Shown here: piece after piece, positions 1 to 8,513 of the stretch
How the letters are laid out: each line of letters begins with the position of its first letter
Position numbering within the stretch: position 1 is the stretch's first letter
Source of the DNA: Flavobacteriales bacterium
GTDB lineage: Bacteria; Bacteroidota; Bacteroidia; Flavobacteriales_D; Crocinitomicaceae
Direction: 5' to 3'
NCBI GenBank assembly: GCA_947488235.1
Contig: CANLAQ010000015.1
Location: 1-51,817, forward strand
Length of the DNA stretch: 51,817 nt
Position numbers and translations under genes: made by a program
The notes under the pieces: model-generated
Told to the model about the DNA's origin: nothing
Database searches by the model: none
The model's input: only the letters and a program-made list of their open reading frames with translations

Positions 1-213
1 TAGACCTTGCAATAGGAGGTTTTTCAAACCCATTGAATTTGGTATATGCTAAGATTATCTGAAAGATCAATCGCCAGCATCCAAATTTGGTGGGGATTAA
101 AAATACTTCGAACCTACTCAGAGCTGAGAAGATTGCATGTTCGTCGAAGTAAAGCGCATTGCTCAGTCAGCTCCTTTTTTTGTTACTTTTTTTTGAGCTA
201 AAAAAAAGTAAAG
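1..213. repeat. 213-bp dispersed repeat, copy A
   Basis: This stretch recurs at 23504-23716 with the same length and many scattered substitutions. Its last part is an AT-rich hairpin: left arm 183-194, five-base loop, right arm 200-211, both arms 12 bases and perfectly paired. I see no credible coding frame in it. The copy may begin before the window. It is a multicopy element of unknown type, found in both long gene-free gaps on the plus side of the window. Confidence 0.85.
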
Positions 214-218
214 GAATA

Positions 219-313
219 GATCAATCGCTAACATCCAAATTTGGTGGGGATTAAAAATACTTCGAACCTACACAGAGTTGAGAAGATTGCATGGTCGTCG
301 AAGTAAAGCGCAT
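219..313. repeat. Partial 95-bp copy of the dispersed repeat
   Basis: This repeats bases 65-159 almost exactly, in the same orientation, right after the first copy. The left copy is therefore a partial tandem duplication. It ends at the shared GCGCAT and passes directly into a different palindromic element. Confidence 0.8.
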
Positions 314-314
314 C

Positions 315-360
315 TCGACTCCGCTCGATGAGCTTTCAGAAGTGGATTGAGCGGAGTCGA
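315..360. repeat. Inverted repeat element with 12-bp arms
   Basis: The arms TCGACTCCGCTC (315-326) and GAGCGGAGTCGA (349-360) are perfect inverse complements around a 22-base spacer. A decayed right arm with the same context is present at 23357-23377 (GTGGATTGAGCGTAGTCGAAA), next to the second copy of the 213-bp repeat. The element is more GC-rich than its surroundings and resembles dispersed palindromic repeats. No gene is attached to it. Confidence 0.75.
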
Positions 361-370
361 AAGACACGGT

Positions 371-418
371 GTTGAGATCTCGAAAACCTCGATTGTTGAG
401 CTCTCGAAAGCCACGATT
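371..418. repeat. Two tandem 24-bp units
   Basis: Units 371-394 and 395-418 both begin GTTGAG and end CGATT, with a few substitutions between them. Together with the elements before them they fill the gene-free first 480 bases. Confidence 0.6.
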
Positions 419-528
419 GTTCAACTTTCAGATTAATAGGCGACGCAATAAAATGTTCATTTCTGAACTTCAATTAAAATAAAATGCTTAAGATTGTTGT
501 AATTATTTCAACATTAAAATTAAAAACT

Positions 529-1209
529 ATGAAAAAAATTGTACTTATCGGAGCACTCGTAATTGGTGCTATAAGCGCGCAAGGGCAAACACTAGGATTT
601 TTATTGGAAGGACAAGCAAAAGCAATGCAAAGTGCCACCATGCTTTTGAATAAAAATATTTCTGATAAAGGAGCTGAACAAGACTATGCATTAGGAATGG
701 GAACTACTTTTGGCGCGGGATTAAACGCTTATTTTGGAAATATAGGTTTGGGAATTGAAATCAATGGTGGAAAACATAATGGAAACTATGCGGGGACTAT
801 TTTTGGACAATCTTATACTTCTCAAGTAACACTTAAGCAACTTCAGATTCCGATTTTATTAAAATTGAAAGGCGAAAATGGAGGATACTTTGAAATTGGT
901 CCACAAATCAATAGAATTTCTTCTGCAAGATATACTAGAAATGGCTTATTATCAACAGCAGTAGATGTCAAATCCAATTATGTAAATTACACTTCAGTTG
1001 TTATGGGATTCGGTGCTAATATTAGATTGGTAAAATCTATTCCTTTAGGATTATTGATTGGAATGCGTTTACAATACGGTTTCAAAGATTGTCAAGGCGT
1101 TGATGCCTTAGGAAATAGTTTATCAAATACACTTTACTACCCTACTCCTGCCAACACCATGGCGGTAGCTGCTGGACTTCAATTAGGTTTGACTTATAAG
1201 TTTAACTAA
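529..1209 (+). CDS. Outer-membrane beta-barrel protein
   Basis: A 226-residue exported protein. The ATG at 529 is preferred over the one at 484 because it opens a normal signal peptide (MKKIVLIGALVIGAISAQG, cleavage expected near QGQ). The mature part alternates polar and hydrophobic residues in strand-length blocks rich in Gly and aromatics, and it ends in a strand finishing with Phe-Asn (LGLTYKFN), as outer-membrane barrels often do. This fits the small 8-strand porin-like or PorT-like families of Bacteroidota. No enzymatic motif is visible and the ligand or partner is unknown. The gene stands alone between a repeat region and a 12-bp stem hairpin. Confidence 0.75.
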   Translation: MKKIVLIGALVIGAISAQGQTLGFLLEGQAKAMQSATMLLNKNISDKGAEQDYALGMGTTFGAGLNAYFGNIGLGIEINGGKHNGNYAGTIFGQSYTSQVTLKQLQIPILLKLKGENGGYFEIGPQINRISSARYTRNGLLSTAVDVKSNYVNYTSVVMGFGANIRLVKSIPLGLLIGMRLQYGFKDCQGVDALGNSLSNTLYYPTPANTMAVAAGLQLGLTYKFN

Positions 1210-1224
1210 ATACGAATATTGGTA

Positions 1225-1262
1225 TACCTCACTTCTTAAGATTGTTTTTGAGAAGTGAGGTA
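1225..1262 (+). terminator. Hairpin downstream of the barrel gene
   Basis: Arms 1225-1236 and 1251-1262 form a perfect 12-bp stem (TACCTCACTTCT with its inverse complement) around a 14-base loop, 16 bases after the stop codon. There is no U-tract, so it may be a weak terminator or an mRNA-stabilising hairpin. Confidence 0.55.
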
Positions 1263-1455
1263 ATACTAAAACATCAAAATTGCAATTCATTTCAATTGCA
1301 CCTCAATCACAAAAGAATCTCCAAAAAAAATTCTGCCTCTACACCAACTATCCCTCCAACTCTAAACTCTAGCATCTAACTCTTCTTTTAATAAACAAAA
1401 GAGCGTTTAATGCACACTTTTTTAAAACTTCAAAAAGTAGTGAACATAAAATCAT

Positions 1456-1463
1456 TATCTTTG
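1456..1463 (+). promoter_or_regulatory. Bacteroidota -7 box upstream of efp
   Basis: TATCTTTG matches the Bacteroidota -7 consensus TAnnTTTG exactly, 17 bases before the efp ATG. No convincing -33 TTTG lies at the usual distance. Confidence 0.5.
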
Positions 1464-1480
1464 AACTCAAAAATTAATAA

Positions 1481-2047
1481 ATGGCAACAACAGCAGAAAT
1501 TAGAAACGGTTTGTGTATCCGTCACAACGAAAAATTATTTCAAATCATAGAATTTCAACATGTCAAACCAGGAAAAGGTCCTGCCTTTGTGCGTACTAAA
1601 ATGCGTCAAATTGAAAGTGGCAAGGTGATCGACAATACCTTTTCAGCAGGTCACAAAATAGAAATAGTACGCATTGAAAACAGAGAGTATCAATACCTAT
1701 ATCAAGAAAGTGATGATTTCATTTTCATGAACAACGAAACATTTGAGCAAGTCAACATCCCTAATAAAATGGTAGAAAAACCAGATTTCTTGCAAGAGGG
1801 AATGATTGTAAATATATTATTTCATGCAGAAGAAGAGATGCCATTAGTGGTTGAACTTCCAATGTATATCATTGCTGAGGTTACCTACACGGAGCCAGGA
1901 GTAAAAGGAGACACCGCAACCAATTCACTTAAGCCAGCTACTATTGCGACTGGAGCAGAAGTGCGTGTGCCTTTGTTTATTGCGAATGGTGAAATAATAA
2001 AAATTGATACCCGAACAGGTGTCTATGTTGAACGCGTTAAAAACTAA
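1481..2047 (+). CDS. efp: Elongation factor P
   Basis: EF-P binds ribosomes stalled on polyproline and stimulates peptide-bond formation. The protein has 188 residues, the usual length. The N-terminal KOW-like domain carries the loop [10 protein letters not shown] with the exposed Lys32, the position corresponding to the tip lysine that is modified in many bacteria. The two OB domains follow, with the family signatures [11 protein letters not shown] and a C-terminal [11 protein letters not shown] -7 promoter box lies 17 bases upstream. gcvT starts two bases after its stop, so the two are probably co-transcribed. No partner modification gene (epmA, epmB or earP) is visible in the window. Confidence 0.97.
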   Translation: MATTAEIRNGLCIRHNEKLFQIIEFQHVKPGKGPAFVRTKMRQIESGKVIDNTFSAGHKIEIVRIENREYQYLYQESDDFIFMNNETFEQVNIPNKMVEKPDFLQEGMIVNILFHAEEEMPLVVELPMYIIAEVTYTEPGVKGDTATNSLKPATIATGAEVRVPLFIANGEIIKIDTRTGVYVERVKN

Positions 2048-2049
2048 GA

Positions 2050-3132
2050 ATGAAAAATACTGCACTTTCTTCCATCCATATTGCACTTGGCGCAAAAATG
2101 GTTCCCTTTGCTGGATACAATATGCCGGTTCAATATGCCGGTGTAAATATCGAACATGAAGTAGTTCGCAACGGCGTTGGAGTTTTTGATGTGTCTCACA
2201 TGGGAGAATTTGTATTAAAAGGACCTAATGCATTAGCATTAATTCAAAAGTTCTCTTCTAATGACGCTTCAGTTTTAGTAGATGGAAAAGCGCAATATTC
2301 TTGTATGCCTAATGGAAAAGGTGGCATCGTAGATGACTTGATTATTTATCGCGTGCATGCTGAAGAATATTTTATAGTTGTTAATGCCTCCAATATTGAA
2401 AAGGATTGGAATTGGATGAGTTCCCATAATGATTTAGGAGTAGAAATGCATAATCTTTCCGAATCCTATTCCCTACTCGCTATTCAAGGTCCATTAGCAG
2501 CTGCAGCAATGCAATCTCTCACGGAAGTAGATTTATCTCAAATGGTTTATTACACTTTTCAGCATGCTACTTTTGCAGGTATTGAAAATGTAATGATTTC
2601 AGCAACGGGTTATACAGGATCGGGTGGATTTGAGATTTATGTTAAAAATGAAGCTGCTGAGCATGTTTGGAATGAAGTGTTTAAAGCAGGTGCTTCCTTT
2701 GGAATTCAACCTATTGGACTAGCTGCTAGAGATACACTTCGTTTGGAAATGGGCTTTTGCTTATATGGTAACGACATAGATGACACTACTTCTTCTTTGG
2801 AAGCTGGTTTGGGATGGATTACAAAATTCACAAAAGATTTTGTTGATTCTGAATTTTTAAAATCTCAAAAAGAAGCGGGAATTACCAGAAAACTGGTTGC
2901 TTTTGAAATGATTGATCGCGGTATACCAAGACACGATTACCCGATTCTTGATCAAGAAAATAATGTCATCGGAAAAGTTACCTCAGGAACCATGTCCCCT
3001 AGCCTTAAAATTGGCATTGGAATGGGTTATGTATCTATAGAAAATAGTGCACTTGACTCAGAAATTTTCATCGAAATTAGAGAGAAGGGAATTAAAGCCA
3101 AGATTGTTAAGGCACCGTTTTACAAGAAATAA
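2050..3132 (+). CDS. gcvT: Aminomethyltransferase (glycine cleavage T protein)
   Basis: GcvT takes the aminomethyl group from the lipoylated H protein and transfers the one-carbon unit to tetrahydrofolate, releasing ammonia. The 360 residues match the family length. The N-terminal stretch [18 protein letters not shown], the DVSHMGE motif and [11 protein letters not shown], which contains the conserved catalytic Asp region, are all present. The folate-binding [12 protein letters not shown] and the C-terminal [16 protein letters not shown] are also intact. It sits two bases after efp, away from gcvH and gcvP, which are not in this window. No glycine riboswitch is seen upstream. Confidence 0.96.
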   Translation: MKNTALSSIHIALGAKMVPFAGYNMPVQYAGVNIEHEVVRNGVGVFDVSHMGEFVLKGPNALALIQKFSSNDASVLVDGKAQYSCMPNGKGGIVDDLIIYRVHAEEYFIVVNASNIEKDWNWMSSHNDLGVEMHNLSESYSLLAIQGPLAAAAMQSLTEVDLSQMVYYTFQHATFAGIENVMISATGYTGSGGFEIYVKNEAAEHVWNEVFKAGASFGIQPIGLAARDTLRLEMGFCLYGNDIDDTTSSLEAGLGWITKFTKDFVDSEFLKSQKEAGITRKLVAFEMIDRGIPRHDYPILDQENNVIGKVTSGTMSPSLKIGIGMGYVSIENSALDSEIFIEIREKGIKAKIVKAPFYKK

Positions 3133-3196
3133 TACTTGTAAAGCACCTTACTAAATTCTTGCACACTAAATTTTGGATAATTGCGTATTTATAAGC

Positions 3197-3889
3197 ATGC
3201 AATTAAAAGGAATTAAGACCTGGTCAGAAAATGACCGACCAAGAGAAAAATTTAACTCCAAAGGAGGCGCTGCCCTCAGTGATGCAGAAATAATTGCCAT
3301 TCTCTTAGGAACAGGAACAGCTCAAAAAACCGCCTTAGATTTAGCCAGAGATGTATTGCAATTTTTTGATAACGATCTGTTACTTTTAGCAAGAGCCAGT
3401 ATCACTGATTTAATGCAAATTAAAGGAATTGGAATGGCTAAAGCAATCGGAATTAGCGCAAGCCTAGAATTAGGAAAACGAAAAAGTAAGGCAGTTGCCC
3501 TTGAGAAAAAAGGCATTACCTCCTCTCAAATGGTCTATCAGTATTTGCAACCTTATCTCAGCGATTTACAGCATGAAGAATTTTATGTCTTGTATCTCAA
3601 CAACAAGAATGAAATCATCACCCATAAACAAATTTCTAAAGGTGGCATGACGAGTACCATTGCCGATGGAAAGATAATTTTTAGAAATGCCTTACAATTT
3701 CACGCCACAGCATTAATTTTAAGTCACAACCATCCGAGTGGTAACAAAAAAGCAAGTCAACAGGACATCGAGCTGACTAAATCCTTACTGCAATTTAGTA
3801 AATGTATCGATATTAAAATTTTAGACCACCTCATTTTCACAGATAATGGCTATTTTAGCTTCGCAGATAACGATATGATGAACTCATGA
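3197..3889 (+). CDS. radC: RadC family JAB/MPN-domain protein
   Basis: This is a 230-residue member of the RadC family, historically called a DNA repair protein, though its true biochemical role is unsettled. The ATG at 3197 is preferred over an upstream TTG at 3173 because the family N-terminus (IKTWSENDRPREK) then starts normally. A helix-hairpin-helix region (LMQIKGIGMAKAIGISA) is followed by the JAMM metal-binding site HNHPSGN, with His177, His179 and Asp190. All three ligands are present. The stop codon overlaps the start of wecB by four bases (ATGA), which implies translational coupling. Confidence 0.93.
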   Translation: MQLKGIKTWSENDRPREKFNSKGGAALSDAEIIAILLGTGTAQKTALDLARDVLQFFDNDLLLLARASITDLMQIKGIGMAKAIGISASLELGKRKSKAVALEKKGITSSQMVYQYLQPYLSDLQHEEFYVLYLNNKNEIITHKQISKGGMTSTIADGKIIFRNALQFHATALILSHNHPSGNKKASQQDIELTKSLLQFSKCIDIKILDHLIFTDNGYFSFADNDMMNS

Positions 3890-5037
3890 GCAGAAAGAAA
3901 ATAATTACCATAATTGGAGCGCGACCACAAATCATTAAAGCTGCAGCGATAAGTCGCGCCATCAAGCACAAATTCTCTGATCAATTGGTAGAGCTCATAG
4001 TACATACTGGTCAGCATTACGACGAAAATATGTCCGCAGTATTCTTTACTGAATTAGACATTCCACAACCTAATTTTAACCTTGAAATCGGAAGTGGAAG
4101 TCACGCTTCACAAACAGGTAAGATGTTGATCGGACTTGAAGAAATTTTCTTAAAGGAAAAACCTGATGCTGTTCTTGTATACGGAGATACCAATTCTACC
4201 ATTGCAGGAGCTTTAGCTGCTTCTAAAATACACATTCCACTTATTCATGTAGAAGCTGGTTTGAGAAGTTTTAATAAAGCAATGCCGGAAGAGATTAATA
4301 GGATTGCTTGCGATCATATGTCCACCCTACTTTTTACGCCAACCGCAAGCGGAATAGCAAATTTAATTCAGGAAGGTTTTTCCATGTCGAGAGAACATAA
4401 AGCACAAATTGATCAGCCTCTTGTTACCCATTCAGGTGATGTGATGTTTGATAACAGCATCTATTTCTCTGAACTCTCAAAGTCAAATTCCAAGGTACTT
4501 GAGCTTTTGAATCTAAGCAATGACCAATATATTTTGTGTACCATTCATCGCGATACCAATACAGATCATGCTATCGCAATTAATTCAATTTTTAATGGAC
4601 TTTTACAGGTTCAAAAAGAAAGTGGATTAAATCTGGTACTTCCTTTACATCCTAGGACAAGGAAAAAGATGGAGGAATTACTTGACCATAAATTGAAAGA
4701 AGCAATAGCAAACAATTCCTTATTTCAAATCATTGATCCCGTTGGATTTTTGGATATTATAGCCTTAGAAGAAAACTCCAAATTAATCATTACCGATAGT
4801 GGTGGATTGCAAAAAGAAGCTTATTTCTTCAAAAAACCATGCGTAATCCTAAGAGAACAAACCGAATGGGTAGAAATTGTAGACAATGGCAATGCCTTAT
4901 TAGCTGGAACAGATACTGCATTAATTGTTCAACACAGTTCAGCATTATTGACTAAAAAAGATTTCACTTATCCTCCATTCTATGGAGATGCACATGCAGC
5001 TGAAGCTATATGTGAAATTATTATAGAAAATTTGTAG
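3886..5037 (+). CDS. wecB: UDP-N-acetylglucosamine 2-epimerase (non-hydrolysing)
   Basis: This enzyme interconverts UDP-GlcNAc and UDP-ManNAc, supplying ManNAc for surface polysaccharides. The 383 residues fit the non-hydrolysing family. Visible signatures are GARPQIIKAA at the N-terminus, LVYGDTNSTIAGALAA, HVEAGLRSF followed by PEEINRIACDH, and the nucleotide-binding TDSGGLQKEAYFFKKPC with RE.TEW. All are intact. It overlaps radC by four bases and is followed after one base by a deacetylase-like gene, suggesting a small unit making or trimming an envelope glycan. No glycosyltransferases are adjacent, so the final product cannot be told. Confidence 0.93.
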   Translation: MSRKKIITIIGARPQIIKAAAISRAIKHKFSDQLVELIVHTGQHYDENMSAVFFTELDIPQPNFNLEIGSGSHASQTGKMLIGLEEIFLKEKPDAVLVYGDTNSTIAGALAASKIHIPLIHVEAGLRSFNKAMPEEINRIACDHMSTLLFTPTASGIANLIQEGFSMSREHKAQIDQPLVTHSGDVMFDNSIYFSELSKSNSKVLELLNLSNDQYILCTIHRDTNTDHAIAINSIFNGLLQVQKESGLNLVLPLHPRTRKKMEELLDHKLKEAIANNSLFQIIDPVGFLDIIALEENSKLIITDSGGLQKEAYFFKKPCVILREQTEWVEIVDNGNALLAGTDTALIVQHSSALLTKKDFTYPPFYGDAHAAEAICEIIIENL

Positions 5038-5038
5038 T

Positions 5039-6310
5039 ATGATTATTTATGTTGATCAAATTACTACGCGTTTAATTTATACGCTTGATTTTGTTTTTAA
5101 GGAACGAGGGCTGAGCTATACGCTTTGTGACGACTTCATAGCATTCGAAACAATAAAAGATCATAAATTCAATTACTCCGGACGCTACTTTGAAGGCGTA
5201 AAATCAATTGAACCGACCTCCTTATTATTTGATGAAGACCTGAAAGTATTTGGGTTAACGGAAGGTGTTTTTCAAAAGGAACCCTGCATAGCATTTAATG
5301 GCAATAGTGATCCGCTTGCAGGCATCTTTTATGTATTGAGTAGAATGGAAGAATACGGAGATGTCTCAAGGGACAATCACCTTCGATTTGAAGGTAAAAA
5401 CAGTGTGCTCTTCCGGTTTAATTGGCATGAAAAGGCAGTTTGCGATCGTTGGGCCCATGCGCTACTTTCCTTTCTAGAAATTGAAATCATTACCCCCATT
5501 GGAATCGATAATTTTCTTCCCACCTTCGATATTGATTCTGCTTATGCTTATCGCTATAAAGGCATCATAAGAAATAGTTTGTCCTCGTTTAAAGACTTTA
5601 TCTACGGAAGAAGGAAAGAACTCATGCTACGACAAAAAGTTCAAAGTGGCTTCAAAAAAGACCCCTTCGATACCTATGACATTATTGAAGCCACCCAAGA
5701 TAAAGGATTCCAAGTATTACTTTTTTGGCTTCTTGGAGATTATGGTAAATATGATAAAAATCTATCTTACAAACATCCCAAGCACAAGAAACTGATCAAA
5801 AGAATTAGTGAGCGCATTGAGATAGGAATTCATCCAAGTTATAAATCCAACTCGTATTATTTTTATTTGCATCAAGAGATAGAAAGACTAGAGGGAATTG
5901 TGAATAAGCGCGTTCATAAAAGCAGACAACATTACCTAAAACTTCAGTTCCCACTCAGTTATCAAACCTTGATTGATCAAGAAATTACCGACGATTATAC
6001 TATGGGTTATGCAGATATTGCTGGATTTAGAGCTGGAACTGCGCGTTCTTTTCTTTGGTTTGATTTAAGTAAAAACGAGATTACTACACTTCGTGTACAT
6101 CCATTTGCCTACATGGACGGTACGCTTAATGAATATTTACACCTAAGTCCAGAGGACGCTAAAAATAAAATTAAACAACTTCACGAAGAAGTTAACCAAT
6201 ATGGTGGAGATTTTATTTTCATTTGGCACAATGAAACTCTAGGAGATAAAAGAAAATGGAAAGGTTGGTTAGAAGTATTTTATTACACCCTTAATTTGAA
6301 AAATAAGTAG
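5039..6310 (+). CDS. Polysaccharide deacetylase-like protein
   Basis: A 423-residue cytosolic-looking protein of the Bacteroidota family with an N-terminal extension (DUF7033-like) before a NodB-type region. The strand motif FDIDSAYAYRYKG takes the place of the usual TFDDG, and IGIHPSYKSN supplies the conserved His-Pro-Ser. GFRAGTARSF and a C-terminal IWHNETLGD complete the family pattern. The expected role is removal of acetyl groups from a glycan, but no substrate is known for this subfamily. It starts one base after wecB, whose ManNAc product suggests a link to N-acetylated surface sugars. That link is inferred from position only. Confidence 0.75.
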   Translation: MIIYVDQITTRLIYTLDFVFKERGLSYTLCDDFIAFETIKDHKFNYSGRYFEGVKSIEPTSLLFDEDLKVFGLTEGVFQKEPCIAFNGNSDPLAGIFYVLSRMEEYGDVSRDNHLRFEGKNSVLFRFNWHEKAVCDRWAHALLSFLEIEIITPIGIDNFLPTFDIDSAYAYRYKGIIRNSLSSFKDFIYGRRKELMLRQKVQSGFKKDPFDTYDIIEATQDKGFQVLLFWLLGDYGKYDKNLSYKHPKHKKLIKRISERIEIGIHPSYKSNSYYFYLHQEIERLEGIVNKRVHKSRQHYLKLQFPLSYQTLIDQEITDDYTMGYADIAGFRAGTARSFLWFDLSKNEITTLRVHPFAYMDGTLNEYLHLSPEDAKNKIKQLHEEVNQYGGDFIFIWHNETLGDKRKWKGWLEVFYYTLNLKNK

Positions 6311-6406
6311 CCTTTAAATTAACAGTCAACACCTATACATTAACGCAATTTAATAGCCTTACTTTAAAGATTAAAACCATGCTCCTGGATTTTTTTCTTT
6401 TCGATC

Positions 6407-6832
6407 TTAGACTGATTCAAAATCGCACTTTACCATAATGTCATCTATTTCCTTCTTAAATGTATTTTTTGAATGATGCGCTTCTTGATTGTGAATATAC
6501 TTTCTAATGCGTTCTATATGACAAACACTTTCAGCCCAATAATCATCTTGCCAGTCAAATTTATTTTTAGTCAACTTATTTTTATTAATCCAAAATGATG
6601 ATTCGCCTTTAATTAGCTGTGCCACCTTGCTGATAGTTTGTTCTCTACCTAATGAAATCAAGCAATGGGCATGATCTTGATATCCATTAACACAATCTAG
6701 CCAAATTCCTTTTTCTGCCGCATTTTGTTTGATATGTTGAAATACTTGTTTCCTCAATTCTTTTGAATCAAGAAATGGCTCTCTATTTTTTGTGGAGAAC
6801 ACAATGTGTATGTAAACCCTTACCCAACTCAT
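6407..6832 (-). CDS. Y1 (HUH) transposase, TnpA/RAYT type
   Basis: A 141-residue single-domain transposase of the Y1_Tnp family, which cuts and joins single-stranded DNA. The HUH motif is in YQDHAHCLIS (His54 and His56). The catalytic tyrosine is expected at Tyr112 in RKYIHNQEAHH. Both are intact and there is no frameshift. No TnpB/IscB partner follows. Its 5' side adjoins a 600-bp cluster of short hairpin repeats, which is how REP-associated tyrosine transposases (RAYTs) are typically found. An IS200/IS605-like solo tnpA is the alternative. I could not identify left and right element ends. Confidence 0.85.
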   Translation of the reverse strand: MSWVRVYIHIVFSTKNREPFLDSKELRKQVFQHIKQNAAEKGIWLDCVNGYQDHAHCLISLGREQTISKVAQLIKGESSFWINKNKLTKNKFDWQDDYWAESVCHIERIRKYIHNQEAHHSKNTFKKEIDDIMVKCDFESV

Positions 6833-7477
6833 AGTAATTATTTAATGTGGCTAAAGCCAATATTGTTATTTCTATTTTTATAGCTTGCTTAAAAGCAAGC
6901 TCAATAGATATTTATTGTTTTTTTCTCTTTGAATGCTTAGCAAGCTCAAGAGATATTAATTTGTTTTTTTCTTTTTGATTACTTGCTTAGCAAGCTCAAG
7001 AGATATTTTCTGTTTTTTTCTTTTTGAATGCTTAGCAAGCTCAAGAGATATTAATTTGTTTTTTCCTCTTTGAATGCTTAGCAAGCTCAAGAGATACTTA
7101 ACAGAATTTTCTTAATACTATTTTATAATCTTAAATTATTGATTGAATTAAATTTGGCTAAAGCCAAATCTGCTATTTCCTTTTTGATAGCTTGCTTAAA
7201 AGCAAGCTCAAGAGATACAATCTTTTATTTCTTTTTAATTGCTTACTTAAAGCAAGATCAATAGATTCAATCTTTTATTTCTTTTTTATAGCTTAACTTA
7301 AAGCAAGCTCAATAGATTCAATCTTTTATTCTTTTTAATTGATTACTTAAAGCAAGCTCAATAGATACTTAACAGAATATTTAATAATTATCTATTCAGT
7401 TTGGCTTTAGCCAAACTACAATCTTATATTCTTCCTATTGTGCTTTAGCACCATTTTCTGCTTTTCTTACAGAAATC
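6833..7477. repeat. REP-like hairpin cluster beside the transposase
   Basis: This gene-free 645-bp stretch is filled with short imperfect palindromes. The core AGCAAGCTCAA[T/G]AGAT begins at 6895, 6939, 6989, 7034, 7080, 7201, 7251, 7302 and 7351, mostly 44-51 bases apart, with T-rich DNA between. Upstream arms such as GCTTGCTTAAAAGCAAGC make each a hairpin. Other hairpins share a TTTA or TAAA loop in a GC clamp: TGGCTAAAGCCA (6848-6859), ATTTGGCTAAAGCCAAAT (7152-7169), 7398-7417 and GTGCTTTAGCAC (7440-7451). The same family appears at 12894-13072. Confidence 0.85.
7287..7464. repeat. Left ~178-bp direct repeat of the T9SS cassette
   Basis: The stretch matches 12894-13072 in the same orientation over its whole length with few differences. 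It includes two core repeat units, the hairpin AGTTTGGCTTTAGCCAAACT (7398-7417) and GTGCTTTAGCAC (7440-7451). It ends 13 bases before the stop codon of the PorP-like gene. Confidence 0.85.
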
Positions 7478-8509
7478 TTATTTTTCAGCCAAATTAAATC
7501 TCAAAAACAATTCAAATCCTCCCCTAGTTCTTGATACCTCATTCAATTTTGAGATATTAATATCATAACTCAATCCCGTGGAATAAGAACCCCATTCAAA
7601 CATGAACTTAGCCGCAAGGGCATCCTTAAAACGATTGAATAAACCAAAATAAATAGCGGTTGGTTTCCTAGATCCTCCACCAATTGAAGTTGAATTTAAT
7701 TGATATTTATAATACAAACCATAAAGAATTTCCATTGAACTTCCTTGTCTTTGAAAATACACGCCAGGCAAAATTGCTGCTTTTGTATTCTTTAGATTAA
7801 TGTTTGCATTAGCAAAAATAGACCAACGAACATAAAGACGATCACTTTTTTGATTAAGAAAAGAATTGGCTGGACGATTGAGATGATACGCAGCAATACC
7901 AACATTAAATGCATTTTTATTGGCCTTAGATTTCATATTATTGTCCTTTTTATAGGAATATAATAATCCTGCTCCAGCATCTAAGAAAGAAAAGTTCGGA
8001 GAAGAAAAGGTTTCATTACTTGGTAAAGCACTATTGTAAACAGAACCATCATACTGACTTGTCCATCTTCCTGCATTTGGACTGATTGATTTTTGTCCAA
8101 AACCGGTGTAAATTCCCATGCCTAGTGTACTAGATTTGTCCAAAATTAAATGATAGGCAAGATTTACATTCATGGTATTGGTAGTGATTTTAAGGTCACC
8201 AGATTGATCATTGTAAAAATTTAACCCACCAGCCATGATTCCATTCTTTCGTCTTTTATTTTCATTAAAACGACCATCTATAGAAGCCGCAAAAGTTTGG
8301 TAAGGAATTGCTACACTGTTCCATTGACTTCGGTAATTGAGTACTCCGTTAACTGTTGAATTAGCACCTGCCAAAGCTGGATTAAGTGTTAATGGAGAAA
8401 ATTCCATTTGTGAAAAATGCACATCTTGAGACCATAATTTTATCGCAACGACAAATATAAATACAAGACAAGTTGCTAATTTTAGAAAAAATAATTTCAT
8501 GTTTCTCAT
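7478..8509 (-). CDS. PorP/SprF family type IX secretion membrane protein
   Basis: A 343-residue outer-membrane protein of the PorP/SprF family. A signal peptide (hydrophobic run after MRNMKLFFLK, ending near LWSQ) precedes the hallmark N-terminus VHFSQMEFSPLTLNPALAG and QWNSVAIPYQTFAAS. The rest is beta-strand rich and ends in FELFLRFNLAEK. Members of this family work with T9SS cargo bearing type B C-terminal domains, helping to export or anchor them on the surface. Its start lies four bases after the stop of just such a cargo gene, so the two form an operon with the cargo first. Both sit between direct repeats. Confidence 0.92.
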   Translation of the reverse strand: MRNMKLFFLKLATCLVFIFVVAIKLWSQDVHFSQMEFSPLTLNPALAGANSTVNGVLNYRSQWNSVAIPYQTFAASIDGRFNENKRRKNGIMAGGLNFYNDQSGDLKITTNTMNVNLAYHLILDKSSTLGMGIYTGFGQKSISPNAGRWTSQYDGSVYNSALPSNETFSSPNFSFLDAGAGLLYSYKKDNNMKSKANKNAFNVGIAAYHLNRPANSFLNQKSDRLYVRWSIFANANINLKNTKAAILPGVYFQRQGSSMEILYGLYYKYQLNSTSIGGGSRKPTAIYFGLFNRFKDALAAKFMFEWGSYSTGLSYDINISKLNEVSRTRGGFELFLRFNLAEK

Positions 8510-8513
8510 AGTT

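Noticed and set aside
1481..3132. A glycine riboswitch controlling gcvT
   Set aside because: gcvT starts two bases after efp, and the efp leader is too short and lacks recognisable paired aptamer structure.
6895..7366. Regularly spaced repeats resembling a CRISPR array
   Set aside because: The units are imperfect hairpins 44-51 bases apart, but the DNA between them is T-rich and itself similar from unit to unit, not unique spacers. No cas genes are near and a transposase adjoins. REP-like elements fit better.
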